Shown here one piece after another: positions 12,263 through 24,503 of a stretch of DNA of 64,000 nucleotides; the stretch's first letter is position 1, and every line of letters starts with the position of its first letter. Below the pieces are notes generated by a model. That model was not told the DNA's origin, made no database searches, and saw nothing but the letters and a program-made list of their open reading frames with translations. The translations under genes and the position numbers were made by a program. The DNA is from Lytechinus pictus (Eukaryota; Echinodermata; Echinoidea; Temnopleuroida; Toxopneustidae), in NCBI RefSeq assembly GCF_037042905.1, contig NC_087257.1:14544001-14608000 (forward strand). The letters are read 5' to 3'.

Positions 12263-15200
12263 CAACAATGTTTTACTCCCTTGACAGAAAAAAGATATAT
12301 ATTTAAGAGAATTCAATCATCCACAGATATGGCAATATCATACGAAACACTTTGGTAAATTTTTCATTCTCTTATTATTCAAGTGTTGCAGTTGCGTGTT
12401 TTTGGTCATAAAATATGAAGTAATGATCGTCGGGATTAACCTATTTTGCTGCGCCCGATAGTCAATAATGCTTTTTTCTAGACATGTACGATCATTAACA
12501 TACCATGCCTGGCAGCCTTCTTTTTAGATGAACCCATTTGTTTAATCATACTTTTTGGTAGCTTTCTGGTAGGTTAGGTGTATCAGTAACCGTGACTTAA
12601 TTCCCCTTCAGCCTGTTTGCATGTTATTTACCTGTATTATCATGGTTCTGTCTGCATAAACCCCTAACAACGGCTTAGCGTTGTAATGTTGTGCTTTTGC
12701 CTTATCATATAATGATGACAGTTGTAATCTGTGCATTGCTTGTTGCTTATCTCTGCTAATTACTCGTTCTCTTAATAATCAGTATATTCACCGATGTAAA
12801 CATACTTAAATCATGTCAAACGGTCAAATAATTTCCACTGCAACATAACTGAAAGCAAAATATTGTTTTAATTCTCAACTTGAAGATCCCTAAATATTTT
12901 CCTGGCCCCACCACAAGGGCGATGGCAGGTGCCGGGGCGACCGCCTATCGATTTTTTTTTTTCATTTAAGTAACTGAGGAAATGAAAGAAAGAAAAGAAA
13001 AAATATCCCTATTTATTATTCAAATGAATGAAAAACATCCGAGCACCGCCCCTGAATTACTTCATTTCCAGACTATAGATCACAAGATTCGAGATTCGAT
13101 CGATTCCCGACTCGGCACTAACGCCCTTTGTTGAGCAGCGTTGACTTTTGGGGATTTCGAAAATGTTCTAAATTCGGGGTTTTTGTTAAAGCCTTTGGGG
13201 ATAAAAAAATATATATATATTTGGGGATTAAGATAAAAGTAGGTATTTTTGTCCATATTAGGGGATTTTTTTAAGGTTTGGGTTAATGATAACATAATAG
13301 TAGTATACGATCTACTGTAGATAGTCAATGCATAGAATGCAAATCGGCGCACGCCTTAAGCAATTCAACCGATGGTTCAGTAAATTTGACTTTATGACAC
13401 AATGGTATATAGTGGTGCCAATCTACAATGCATCATAAGCTTTAAAAGAGAGATCTGCTTAACAAACGAGCACACATTAACTAGTTTGGGGGAAATAAAT
13501 AACCATGATAGCTAGTCCTCATTTTTTTCAGAAAGTATTGTGATTTTAAATATTTGGGTATTTGGGGTCCTATTTGGGGATTTTTCAAGTGCCTTTTGGG
13601 TATTTTCTTCAGCTTGGACCTGAAGAAACTGTCGTTGAGGTGTTGATCTACATTTGCCATCATCGACCCAGGTGTAGTACCCGGCAGCAAAAATTGCTTC
13701 GAATGCTGCAAAAAAGCAGCAAATTGACAACTATATGCTCAAGCCGGGATAACAGTTATGCAGCCCTTAGAAACATTTTTATAGGAAAAATCATCGCGGA
13801 TATCATCAGGTTCGTGAATTCTGGTTTCATAGACTAACCAACATCAATATTTATCGGTGATACCTCGCTCGTTTGTCTTCGGCCAGCCATTGCCACTATG
13901 CAAAATCAATGAGAAGAAAATGACCAATACAAATTTCACTAATAAGTATGTCCAGTTCGAAGGGGGAGGGGTGGGCAACACAGTAATGTATTGTCCTTGG
14001 TCATATTACTAAAGAAGAGCTTCTTCGGTGAAAATATTTTTGCATGAAAACAACCGGTAACATTTTTTAAGTTGATATTAAGAAAAGGAATTAGATTCCC
14101 GTTTCCATCTTTAAAGTTACCTTTAAACGAATATCATTTTGCATGAATATACGAAATGAATAGTGCATTGAAATCATTTCAGACCCAATAACTCTTCTTG
14201 AATACTTATCATAATGCGAACATAATCTCAGTGATACCAATTTATACAGTGTAATGAATTATCTAACTGGCAAAACAAAGTTCCAGATAAAGCAATCTTT
14301 TGGATAATGTAAAATATTATACTTATCGTTTCATCAAAATATAGCAGGGCTTGGGCAATTACAAACGAAGATGTTCATTTTGTTTCAACAGTTCAAATTT
14401 TGATCGAACCAATTGATGATAAGATATCAAGTGTTAGGTCTTATAAATCATGTATTAACGCCAAATAAAAAGTAACTATATACCATGACTATATGGTACA
14501 ATACTCACAAAATACAGTTAAACCTGTCTTAGTGGCCCATGTCTATCGTGGAAACCTGTCTTTAATGGCCACCAAAATTGTTTACAATTTGAAAGGAATC
14601 ACGTGTGGGAGAACCTGTCTATAAAGGTGACCATAATCTTTGTTGTTTCCCATTTTGAGTGGCCTTAATAGATGGGTTTAATGCTGTATACTTACAAAGT
14701 ATTCTGCATCACCCTCCATTTCAAGCAATATTTTAGATGAAATCCTCCGTTCAGTAAGACCGAGATTTCAATATCTGGTTCGGAATCTCGTGAATAGCTG
14801 AAACTGTAGTCTGTCTGAGCCACGATGCCCACACGCCGTTTGACTGCTCTAGCAGCCGAGTACATTAATTATTCTCTAAAGCATCAATTATTCTGTCTCG
14901 TTCTTCACAGTCATGGCAGTGAATATGACCAAAATTCCTATTCCATCGCAGCCTTTGTTCTACCCCTACATGTGAGCATCAATGATTTTTTGATTGGTTG
15001 GCAACGTTCATTGTTGAAAGGGGCGTGGCTATAGTGATTCGTTGCTTGGTTATATTCTGCGATAGACCCGGTAAATATTGAATGTTGATATCGATATTGG
15101 TTTTCTTCTGAGCCATCATGCCCACGAACTTGATATTGTTGAAGTGGGTCAAAAATGGATTAACCCATTTGGGAAATTCTTGAATCATAATTCGTTGAAT

Positions 15201-15696
15201 TCACATTAGATATTTGATGCTGAATTAAGGAAAACACGTATGTGGTCATTCAGCATACTACATGAATATGTTTGGGTATATGATAGGGAATACTGAAAGG
15301 TATTATTTGGGGAAGAAATTTTACGAATGGGCTTTGTGAATATGATTGCTGCCACTGGCATAAGGCTTAGGGTAGTTGCCACCCTGAAAGTTCCACGAAC
15401 TAGAAAGAAAAGGAAATCAAACAGAATGTTGTAAAATATTAAACTCTTTTGGAAATCAATTAGATTATTATTTTAAAAAGGTCAAAGCGGTTGTAATGTT
15501 CTTACCCTAGTTAATCACCATTTATTTTTGTTGTAGTTGTTGTTGCTTTATGTTTTTTTGGAACATCTCACTTAATTTGCTAAATATCGGTGATCTACTT
15601 TCGTGTTCTACCCTATAATTTGACAAAAAAATGCGCATTAGTGCGCGTCCTCAGTCTCGGCATGATTTGGCCAACGGGTGATGCCTTCTTTACCGC
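12263..15696. other. intergenic, no gene recognised
   Basis: Scattered short open frames without splice-site support. A SINE-head-like fragment is near 13085-13140. A GGGGAT-rich degenerate region spans about 13150-13620. CCTGTCT..ATGGCC direct/inverted words at 14525-14690 resemble those at 42225-42370. Confidence 0.4.
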
Positions 15697-16018
15697 ACGC
15701 AGCTGAGAATTTAAGTGCGACTCTAAATCACACTTAAAACTTTGTGACACACCCCTTATAATTCGACTTATAGTTCTATGTCGAAGGAACGAATTAAACG
15801 ATGAAACGGCGAGGGAACGGTTGCCATCGCCATGCTTATGGTGATCAATTCTTACACACCGACCAGTTGGATTAGTATTTGATAGTTTTATTTTCCTGAG
15901 CAATTAAGATATTGTGAATTTTACTTGATCAGTGCAAAAGTTCAAGCACTGCATGGCGCCATAAACTTGGTTTTTTGTTATCATTTCGTGGTGCACGTTT
16001 GTGTACCTCCATTTTTAC

Positions 16019-16049
<31 letters not shown>

Positions 16050-16779
16050 ATACTCCCCACTCAATCCCCGTCTCCCATCACCTCTCAAAACCCTCTCATT
16101 CTCCAGAAAGAAAGTGTTGCCTTTCATTCATTACGCATTATCTTACTTACAATCGGGACATGTCGCAGGAGCAGAAACAATTCAAACCTTTCATTCGAGA
16201 CGTACAAAATAAACGTTTGATTATTTAATTTTATTCGTGCTGGTAGCATACTTCATAATAAACATTTTAACTTTGAAAACTTTTATTTGATTATTTAACT
16301 ATACAATGAACGAGATTCAGATTATGAACCAAGATGACACATCAATATCAGTATACAAATTTCTAATAGCTCTTAAAACTAATAATTTAAAGTGTAATTT
16401 TATTGTTTTTAAGTTATCTTAGTAACACATTTTTCCCTTTCCTTTATTTTCTGAAGCACATACAAAATGTGACAGCGCTACATAACTAATATTATTATTA
16501 TTGTTATCATTATTATTACTATTATTAGTATAATCATTTTACAAAATCATACCGCATAATATGGAATCAACATCATTTTTGGGAACAAAAATTGACACTA
16601 ATCCAACTTGGCAAAACATGGCTTAGACGTTTGAGGTGACATATGCTGAAATACTTTCAATCCTATCTTATTATTTGAAAAAGTTATCGAAATAAAATAA
16701 ATATAAAGGGATAGAATACTAGACAAAACGAATTAATCCTGATAAAAGTGTAATCACAATTACCTACATACAGGGCCCT

Positions 16780-16870
16780 TTGGAACGATTTTTTTTTCAC
16801 CAGGGGTGCTGATGTAAATTTGACAAGAAAAAAACCCAGCACCCCCGCTTCGGAAGGCCATGCCTACATA
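16780..16870. repeat. small G/C-run inverted element inside left copy
   Basis: CAGGGGTGCTGA ... CCCAGCACCCC around a TTTGACAAGAAAAAAA core. The same element, with indels, is in the right copy near 20820-20905, so it predates the duplication. Confidence 0.5.
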
Positions 16871-17570
16871 CACAAAACAATAAGTGTTTGAAATTGTGTG
16901 GCACTCCGTCCATGAATTCAGGTGATAGTTGTTTTTGTCCGAGAGGCGCAATGTACCGGGCAAACTCAAACAGGTTGAAACTTTCTTTTAATTGCTGTTT
17001 GGCTTAAGAACAAACCTTTATGGGAATATCATGAAAGATTCAGCTTAAAATAAATAATTTACTTGAAAGTAATAATAAAAAAATGTTCTAAAAAATGACG
17101 AAAGGTAATCAACCACATCTGCTAGTTATAGCACACATTCGGTCGAAGCCGACACTTCATTCAAAATTGAATAATAAATTTAAAATCTAAAAAAAAACAG
17201 TAGAGATGAAAACATTTACAAGCTCCATCGCGAAAGAGATCCCAAGATTTCGTCGATTTTGCAAATGAAATCGAAACAGATTGACATATAGTATTTAGAT
17301 CAATTCACAGGAATTTGGCTTCTGAGTCCATGTCGTGGTATGCGCTATTTTCCCACCCAGAGCCTGAAGTGAACAGTGCTTTCATGAGACGCGCCAATCA
17401 AACATTTCAATTCAGTACAAACAGTTCAATATTATTATTGTAACGCAATAAAGATGTGCTGAAATTTTGGTCTGCTTGAGATCAGGATAGCTCAGTTTTA
17501 TCAACATTGTTGGTTGACTTGTTAGATATTACACATTTCCTTGACTTTGATTGGCTGATCGAGAAGCACA

Positions 17571-17584
17571 GTTCCTATGGCAAC
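17571..17584. promoter_or_regulatory. RFX X-box-type palindrome, left copy
   Basis: GTTCCTATGGCAAC fits the X-box consensus GTHNYYATRRNAAC at every position. An inverted CCAAT (ATTGG, 17550-17554) lies 16 bp away. It is about 180 bp beyond the 3' end of the GPCR reading frame. The equivalent site is kept in the right copy. Confidence 0.45.
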
Positions 17585-17764
17585 TGTCGGATGAAAACTA
17601 GTTTGTCGGATAGAACATCAAATACGTCTTTCTGAAAACGTCCCAAGAAGTTCTAGTTATGTGGTTCAGTTTTTCTCAGTGCCCCCCCCCCCCCACCCCG
17701 GTTCATAGAAACTGGCCATGTCATTTCATGACGTCATGTTATGACGCGTCAAATCAGACGCAGA

Positions 17765-18800
17765 CTAGCGTTCAGACCTGGGAGGGATGTAAGCTACATG
17801 TATCTGGTTGTGCAGTGGAGACTGTGCAGTCGCGTCACGCGATCTGATGCATGATCCACAGCGGAATGGTAACATCTTGAGGAGAACATTTCGATATGAC
17901 TTATTCATGATCCAATAGACGCAAGCATTCCACCAACTGTTAGAGGTAATAGCATATCTCACGATTAACGATAGTGCAATCGGGACGTTTATCCTTGGTA
18001 TCGGACTTAAAATGTTGATGATGGTACTCGGTAGCCATGCAAGGTAGAACACACAAGTGACCGCGAGAACTGTCTTCAGTCCCTTCATTCCCGCTGAGGT
18101 CGGTAGCGGTAGAGCGACGTTACCAGAGTTTACCGCGGCTTCAAGCGCAGCGATCTGGAGCGCGTGACGACGCGCGATAGAAACCAGACGAACGTTCACG
18201 AAAGTAATGATCACAACTGCTGTGAAAGGTATGATGTTATAGACGACGTGACATGGTGTGATGCTACTAGATATGCAGAAAGTTGCGAAAGGCGGGCATA
18301 TTCCCCTCAGGATACTCTGAAGATGGATACGGCTGAGAAAATGAGCGGGAAAATGACTACCGCGGTAAGGGCGACGATCATGCGCTTGCGCGAAGCAAGC
18401 ACGAAGTATGCGGTTGCGTTACCGCGATGTACCGGTCAACGGACGCGAGCGTCAAAATCAACATGGACTGCCAAACAAACGCAGTGCACAGGATAAGGAT
18501 GGTGTAATAGACGCTTTGTGGAATGGGCACGAGGACGAATAATACCCCGGATGTTGAACAAATCAGTCCGGTGAAAAGATCGACGACAGCGAGGCACGTG
18601 AGACAAAGCTTGGTGTTTTCACTAAAACAGTTTGAAACTTGAGGAACGGTCACAAGATTGGCGCAATTTAGCAAAATGGCAAGTAATGCACTGATGGGAT
18701 AGGTGATAAGATGGAAGTTGACTTGCCACATTGGTTGGCTGTTGGCAATGTCGACAGTTGTGTTTGAAATATTAACGTATCCTGTGGTCCAATTCTCCAT
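17765..18800 (-). pseudogene. rhodopsin-type GPCR, frameshifted copy
   Basis: Homologous along its length to the intact receptor at 21824-22864. Compared with it, this copy lacks 4 nt near 18407 (just after the DRY..TQP segment, start of TM4) and 1 nt near 18323, which is not enough to restore frame. The N-terminal frame therefore stops at 18378, and the TM5-to-C-terminus frame (from about 18214) is separate. TM1-TM3, W6.48 and the TM7 NACVY motif remain readable. It may be a recent pseudogene, an assembly error or the other allele. Confidence 0.85.
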
Positions 18801-19398
18801 GATGGACGATGTTCATCTAAGAGAGCATTTGACAAGAAACAATATTTATATGATGCTGCTTGCATGAATCGCCCGTTATGACACACTTACAAAGTGCCTG
18901 AAAGTGATATAAAACTCATCGGATGAGAAAATAAAAATATCAAACTTTGGCTGCCGCGCGCAGACAAAGAAACAGCTTTAGGTATTAAACAAAGAGTCAT
19001 TCAAAGTCATTTGAAGATTGATTACAACGGAACTATTGTACCTTTTGATATGATACTTTAGCTTTTTCGAAAGATAATTAGAAACCGCTATCATGTAGGA
19101 GTTTATCCCTGGGCCATCGGTACTTATCATCCATAAATACATTTATCTGAAAGTCTGAAGACAAGATAATTGAATTTTCGAAACCTCTTTATAACGATTG
19201 AAGTCGCAGTTCTATGATTAGGCGCCAACGCGGCACTTGCTTTGAATATATTGATCTTGAAAGCAAGCGCCTCTCTGAGGCCTATAATAACTAAGGAGTT
19301 TTCACTCAGCAATGTACGAACGTTTCTAAAACAAAATGCCAGCTATATGACAAAGAACAAATAAGAACTCTTTGTCAAAAGATGGAGAGCCAGAACAG

Positions 19399-19600
19399 AA
19401 GTGGCGTACCTAGGATTTTCCACAGGGGGGGGGGGGCAAAATCGGCCGCCAAAAAATTTGACAAGCAAAAAAAAAAAAAAAAAAAAAAAAAAAGGTCTTC
19501 AAGCTCGTCAGGGGGGGCAGGTATATGTCTTTTGTATGGGTTGTGGCTCGTCAGGGGGCAGAGTGCCCCCCCTGCCACCCCCCCCGTAGGTACGCTAGTG
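19399..19600. mobile_element. hAT-like MITE with empty-site evidence
   Basis: 202 bp present only in the left duplicate. It is flanked by CAGAACAG (19391-19398) and CGGAACAG (19601-19608). The right duplicate has a single CGGAACAG at 23486-23493, the empty site. Ends are AAGTGGCGTACCTAGG and, reverse complemented, CACTAGCGTACCTACGG. The interior is poly-G, poly-A and G-run sequence. Confidence 0.8.
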
Positions 19601-21633
19601 CGGAACAGCAGTTTCGTCCTAGATTTTCAGAGCTGACAAAAATGAGCAAATAATTATGTCGGTTGTCCAGAATCAAGGACCAAATGCTGTTTTGATTTGA
19701 TTTTTTTACGCAGCTGGGAATTTAAGTGCGACTCTAAATCACACTTAAAACTTTGTGAAACACCCCTTATAATTCTACTTATTATCGAAGGAACGAATTA
19801 AACGATGAAACGAGTAGTAAGACGAGAGAAGGGGTGCCATATCGCCATGCTTATGGTGATCAATTCTTACACACCGACCAGTTGGATTAGTATTTGATAG
19901 TTTTATTTTCCTGAACAAGATATTGTGAATTTTACTTGATCAGTGCAAAAGTTCAAGCACTGCATGGCGTCATAAACTTTGTTTTCATTTCGTGGTTCAC
20001 TTTTGTGTACCTCCATTTTTATCCCCCGCCCCCTCTCTCTCTCTCTCTCATACTCCCCACTCAATCCCCGTCTCCCATCACCTCAAAAAACCCTCTCATT
20101 CTCCAGAAAAGTGTTGCCTTTCATTCATTACGCATATATCTTACTTAAAAATTGTAAAATCATAAACCGTAACAAATTTCAAAATCAACCAATCGGGACA
20201 TGTCGAAGAAGCAGAAACAATTCAAATCTTTCATTCGACACGTACAAAATAATTACGATTACTTTCAGCACATGTTTAATTATTTAATTTTATTCGTGCT
20301 GGTACCATACTCCATAATAAACATGTTAACTTTAAAACTCTTATTTGATTACTTAACTATATAGTGAACGAGATTCAGATACGAACCAATATTACACATC
20401 AATAGCAGTATACAAATGTTTAATCGCTCTTAAAACTAATAATACAAAGTGTAGTTTAATTCTTCAAAGTTATCTTAGCAACACGTTTTTCCATTTCCTT
20501 TATTTCTGAAGCACATACAAAATGTGATATGCGCTACATTATTAATAATATTATTGTTATCATTATTATTACTATTATTATTATTATCATTTTACACAAT
20601 CATACCGTATAATGTGGAATCAACATCATTTTTGGGAACAAAAAATGACACTAATCCAATTTGGAAAAACATGGCTTAGACGTTTGAGGTGACATATATG
20701 CTGAACAAATTTGAATACTATTTTCTTAATATTTAAAAAAGGTATTTAAAGGGATAGAATACGAGGCATAACGAACTAATCCTGATGAAAGTGTATTCAT
20801 GTTTCCCTACATACAGGGCCCTGGGACGATTGTTTTTACCAGGGGTGCTGACTGCTGATGTAAATTTGACAAGAAAAAAAAAACACCCCAGCACCCCAGA
20901 GCCATGCCTACATACAGTGTACATAAAAAAAACATGTGTTTGAAATTGTGTGACACTCCGTCCATGAATTCTGGCGAATTTTAATTAGTGTTTTTGTCCG
21001 AGAGGCGCAGTGTAGCGGGCAAACTCAGATAGGTCGAAACTTTCTTTTAATTGCACTTTGGCTTAAGGAGATGCCTTATGGGGAATATAATGAACGATTA
21101 AAGTTAAAATAAACGTAATTCAATTGAAAGTAGTAATATTTCTTTTTAATGACGGAAGGTAATTAACCACATCTGCTAGTTATATAGCACACATTCTGTC
21201 TAAGCCGACACTTCATTAAAATAATTATATAATAAATTCAAATCTACAAAAAAAATAGTAGAGATGAAAACATTTACAAGCTCCATCGCGACTCCAAGAT
21301 TACGTCGATTTTAAAAAATGAAATCACAACAGATTGACATATAGTATATTAGATCAATTCACAGGGATTTGGCTTCTGAGACCATGTCGGGGTATGCGCT
21401 ATTTTCCCACCCAGAGCCTGAAGTGAACATGGTGAACAGTGCTTTCATGAGACGCGCCAATCAAACATTTCAATTCAGTACAAACAGTTCAATATTATTA
21501 TTGTAACGCAATAAAGATGTGCTGAAATTTTGGTCTGCTTGAGATCAGGATAGCTCAGTTTTATCAACACTGTTGGCTGACTTGTTAGATATTACACATT
21601 TCCTTGACTTTCATTGGCTGATCGAGAAGCACA

Positions 21634-21647
21634 GTTTCTATGGCAAC
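21634..21647. promoter_or_regulatory. RFX X-box-type palindrome, right copy
   Basis: GTTTCTATGGCAAC, one transition away from the left-copy site and still a full match to GTHNYYATRRNAAC. An inverted CCAAT is at 21613-21617. About 175 bp past the GPCR stop codon. Confidence 0.45.
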
Positions 21648-21823
21648 TGTCGGATGAAAACTAGTTTGTCGGATAGAACATCAAATACGTCTTTCTGAAA
21701 ACGTCCCCAGAAGTTCTAGTTATGTGGTTCAGTTTTTCTCAGTTACCCCCTCCCCCACCCCGGTTAGAAACTGGCCATGTCATTTCATGACGTCATGTTA
21801 TGACGCGTCAAACCAGACACAGG

Positions 21824-22864
21824 CTAGCGTTCAGACCTGGGAGGGATGTAAGCTACATGTATCTGGTTGTGCAGTGGAGACTGTGCAGTCGCGTCACGTG
21901 ATCTGATGCATGTTCCACAGCGGAATGGTAACATCTTAAGGAGTACATTTCGATATGACTTATTCATGATCCAATAGACGCAAGCATTCCACCAACTGTT
22001 AGAGGTAATAGCATATCTCACGATTAACGATAGTGCAATCGGGACGTTTATCTTTGGTATCGGACTTAAAATGTTAATGATGGTACTCGGTAGCCATGCA
22101 AGGTAAAACACACAAGTGACCGCGAGAACTGTCTTCAGTCCCTTCATTCCCGCTGAGGTCGGTAGCGGTAGGGCGACGTTACCAGAGTTTACCGCGGCTT
22201 CAAGCGCAGCGATCTGGAGCGCGTGACGACGCGCGATAGAAACCAGACGAACGTTCACGAAAGTAGTGATCACAACTGCCGTGAAAGGTATGATGTTATA
22301 GACGACGTGACCTGGTGTGATGCTACTAGATATGCAGAAAGTTGCGAAAGGCGGGCATATCCCCCTCAGGATACTCTGAAGATAGGATACGGCTGAGAGA
22401 ATGAGCGGGAAAATGACTACCGCGGTAAGGGCGACGATCATACGCTTGCGCGAAGCAAGCACGAAGTATTGAAGCGGTTGCGTTACCGCGATGTACCGGT
22501 CAACGGACGCGAGCGTCAAAATCAGCATGGACTGCCATACAAACGCAGTGCACAGGATAAGGATGGTGTAATAGACGCTTTGAGAAATGGGCACGAGGAC
22601 GAATAATACCCCGGATGTTGAACAAATCAGTCCGGTAAAAAGATCGACGACTGCTAGGCACATCAGACAAAGCTTGGTGTTTTCACCAAAACAGTTTGAA
22701 ACCTGAGGAACGGTCACAAGATTGGCGCAATTTAGTAAAATGGCGAGTAAAGCACTGATGGGATAGGCGATAAGATGGAAGTTGATCTGCCACATCGGTT
22801 GGCTGCTGGCAATGTCGACAGTTGTGTTTGAAATATTAACGTATCCTGTGGTCCAATTCTCCAT
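21824..22864 (-). CDS. single-exon class A (rhodopsin-type) GPCR, orphan
   Basis: A 346-aa seven-transmembrane receptor in one exon, with a strong start context (A at -3, G at +4). The N-terminus has three sequons (N3, N10, N13) and no signal peptide. Family marks: N48 in TM1, D74 (LAVVD) in TM2, DRY at 122-124, W257/P259 in TM6 (AWLP). TM7 has NACVY (293-297) where NPxxY is usual, and the position expected for the TM3 disulfide cysteine is Tyr99. Cys170 and Cys177 lie in the second extracellular loop. ICL3 is Ala/Leu-rich and the tail is basic and Ser-rich. It should sit in the plasma membrane and signal through G proteins; ligand unknown. Sea urchins have large lineage-specific families of intronless rhodopsin-type receptors, which fits. 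A broken paralogue or allele lies 4 kb to the left. Confidence 0.92.
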   Translation of the reverse strand: MENWTTGYVNISNTTVDIASSQPMWQINFHLIAYPISALLAILLNCANLVTVPQVSNCFGENTKLCLMCLAVVDLFTGLICSTSGVLFVLVPISQSVYYTILILCTAFVWQSMLILTLASVDRYIAVTQPLQYFVLASRKRMIVALTAVVIFPLILSAVSYLQSILRGICPPFATFCISSSITPGHVVYNIIPFTAVVITTFVNVRLVSIARRHALQIAALEAAVNSGNVALPLPTSAGMKGLKTVLAVTCVFYLAWLPSTIINILSPIPKINVPIALSLIVRYAITSNSWWNACVYWIMNKSYRNVLLKMLPFRCGTCIRSRDATAQSPLHNQIHVAYIPPRSER

Positions 22865-23574
22865 GATGGACGATGTTCATCTAAGAGAGCATTTGACAAG
22901 AAACAATATTTATATGATGCTGCTTGCATGAATCGCCCGTTATGACACACTTTCTTGGATTTAGGCCCTTAATATTTAATGAGCAGTTACAAAGTGCCTG
23001 AAAGTGATATAAAACTCATCGGGTGAGAAAATAAAAAGATCAAACTTGGCCGCCGCGCGCAGACAAAGAAACAGCTTCAGGTATTAAACAAAGAGTCATT
23101 CAAAGATTTGAAGATTGATTACAACGGAACTATTGTACCTTTTGCTATGATACTTTAGCTTTTTCGAAAGATAATTAGAAACCGCTATCATGTAGGCGTT
23201 TATCCCTGGGCCATCGGTACTTATCATCCATAAATACATTTATCTGAAAGTCTGAAAACAAGATAATTGAATTTTCAATACCTCTATAATGATTGAAGTC
23301 GCAGTTCTATGATTAGGCGCCAATGCGGCACTTGCTTTGAATATATTGATCTTGAAAGCAAGCGCCTCTCTGAGGCCTATAATAACTTAGGAGTTTTCAC
23401 ACAGCAATGTACGGGCGTTTCTAAAACAAAATGCCAGCTATATTACAAAGAACAAATAAGAACTCTTTGTCAAAAAATGGAGAGCCGGAACAGCAGTTTC
23501 GTCCTAGATTTTCAGAGCTGACAAAAAATAGCAAATAATTGTCGGTTGTCCAGAATCAAGGACCAAACTGCTGT

Positions 23575-24180
23575 TTTGATTCATCGATTTTTGGTTCGTT
23601 CTCAAAAATTCTTGAAAGGATAATTTATAAAAGGTAAGTTGCTTCTTTGAGAAATATAGTATTATATGTGATAATCAATTCGGTTTTAGAGAAACATAAT
23701 ACAACTCGTGATATTTTGACATAACAAATAGAATATCTACTTCTTTTGACAATTCTGATCATACCGTAGGGTTGTTCCTCGACTTCTCGAAAGCATTTGA
23801 TACAATAGATCATCAAATACTTTTATATAAGCTATGAACAATTACGGTATCAGGGGGACAGCTTTACAATGGTTCAGGAGTTTTCTTACTCATAGAATTC
23901 AGTTTGTTACCGTAAATGAATCAGAATCTCCAACAAGGCCAGTTGCCTGTGGAATTCCACAAGGTAGTATTCGTGTTAGTGTTTATATCTATATTAATTT
24001 ATAGAATTTTGCTGATTATTTTGCTATATTCATATCATATATTACCCTTGTACATAATTTCGATAGGGGTCTACATCCTACAAGCTTTGCTTTTCAGTAG
24101 GCCCCTCCACTTTTTTCGTTTTATAGGTATGTTTCAAACTGCATAAGGTATGCAGATAATGTATATTTCTACTGTAAATG
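23575..24180 (+). pseudogene. LINE (non-LTR) reverse transcriptase fragment
   Basis: Frames of a non-LTR reverse transcriptase are readable with stops and shifts: a SKILERIIYKR segment near 23610, then FLDFSKAFDTIDHQILLYKL at about 23772-23830, then after a frame change YGIRGTALQWFRSFLTHR and CGIPQGS (to about 23970). A degenerate RYADN (YADD box) follows near 24150. These are RT motifs of CR1/jockey-like elements. No intact ORF, 5' end or endonuclease remains. Confidence 0.85.
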
Positions 24181-24503
24181 ATTTATAATGAAATGTACTC
24201 TAAAAATTTGAGGAATATGAATATATGAATAAATAAATAAAGACTTCTTTGTTGTTTGTTTTGTCATGATGGGCATTCGACAATACATTTTCTCTGTAGT
24301 TGAATCGTCCGTACTTGTACCTTGCCCCCCCCCCCCCCCTCTTTCCTGAAAAATAGGATAATATACTGTAATACATGACAAAGTACATTTTTTTACCCTT
24401 TGTTCTACCTTTTCCTGTTTCTTTCCTTTTTATTCTCTCTCTCCTCTTTTTAAATCACTTAAAAAGTCAGATCGAGTGCCCCCCTATTGGTACTGCCTCT
24501 AAC

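Larger units (their letters stand above)
15697..19707. repeat. tandem segmental duplication, left copy (GPCR block)
   Basis: About 4.0 kb, directly repeated at 19708-23583. The shared sequence starts at ACGCAGCTG(A/G)GAATTT and ends at GCTGTTTTGATT. Substitutions are sparse, with many small indels, and this copy alone has a 202-bp element at 19399-19600. Two such similar adjacent copies can be a real tandem duplication or two haplotypes joined in assembly. Confidence 0.93.
19708..23583. repeat. tandem segmental duplication, right copy (GPCR block)
   Basis: About 3.88 kb matching 15697-19707 in the same orientation. The left junction falls inside a repeat fragment (GAATTTAAGTGCGACTCTAA...) related to the inverted-repeat element at 36932-37115. 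The right junction abuts a LINE fragment. It contains the intact GPCR. Confidence 0.93.
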
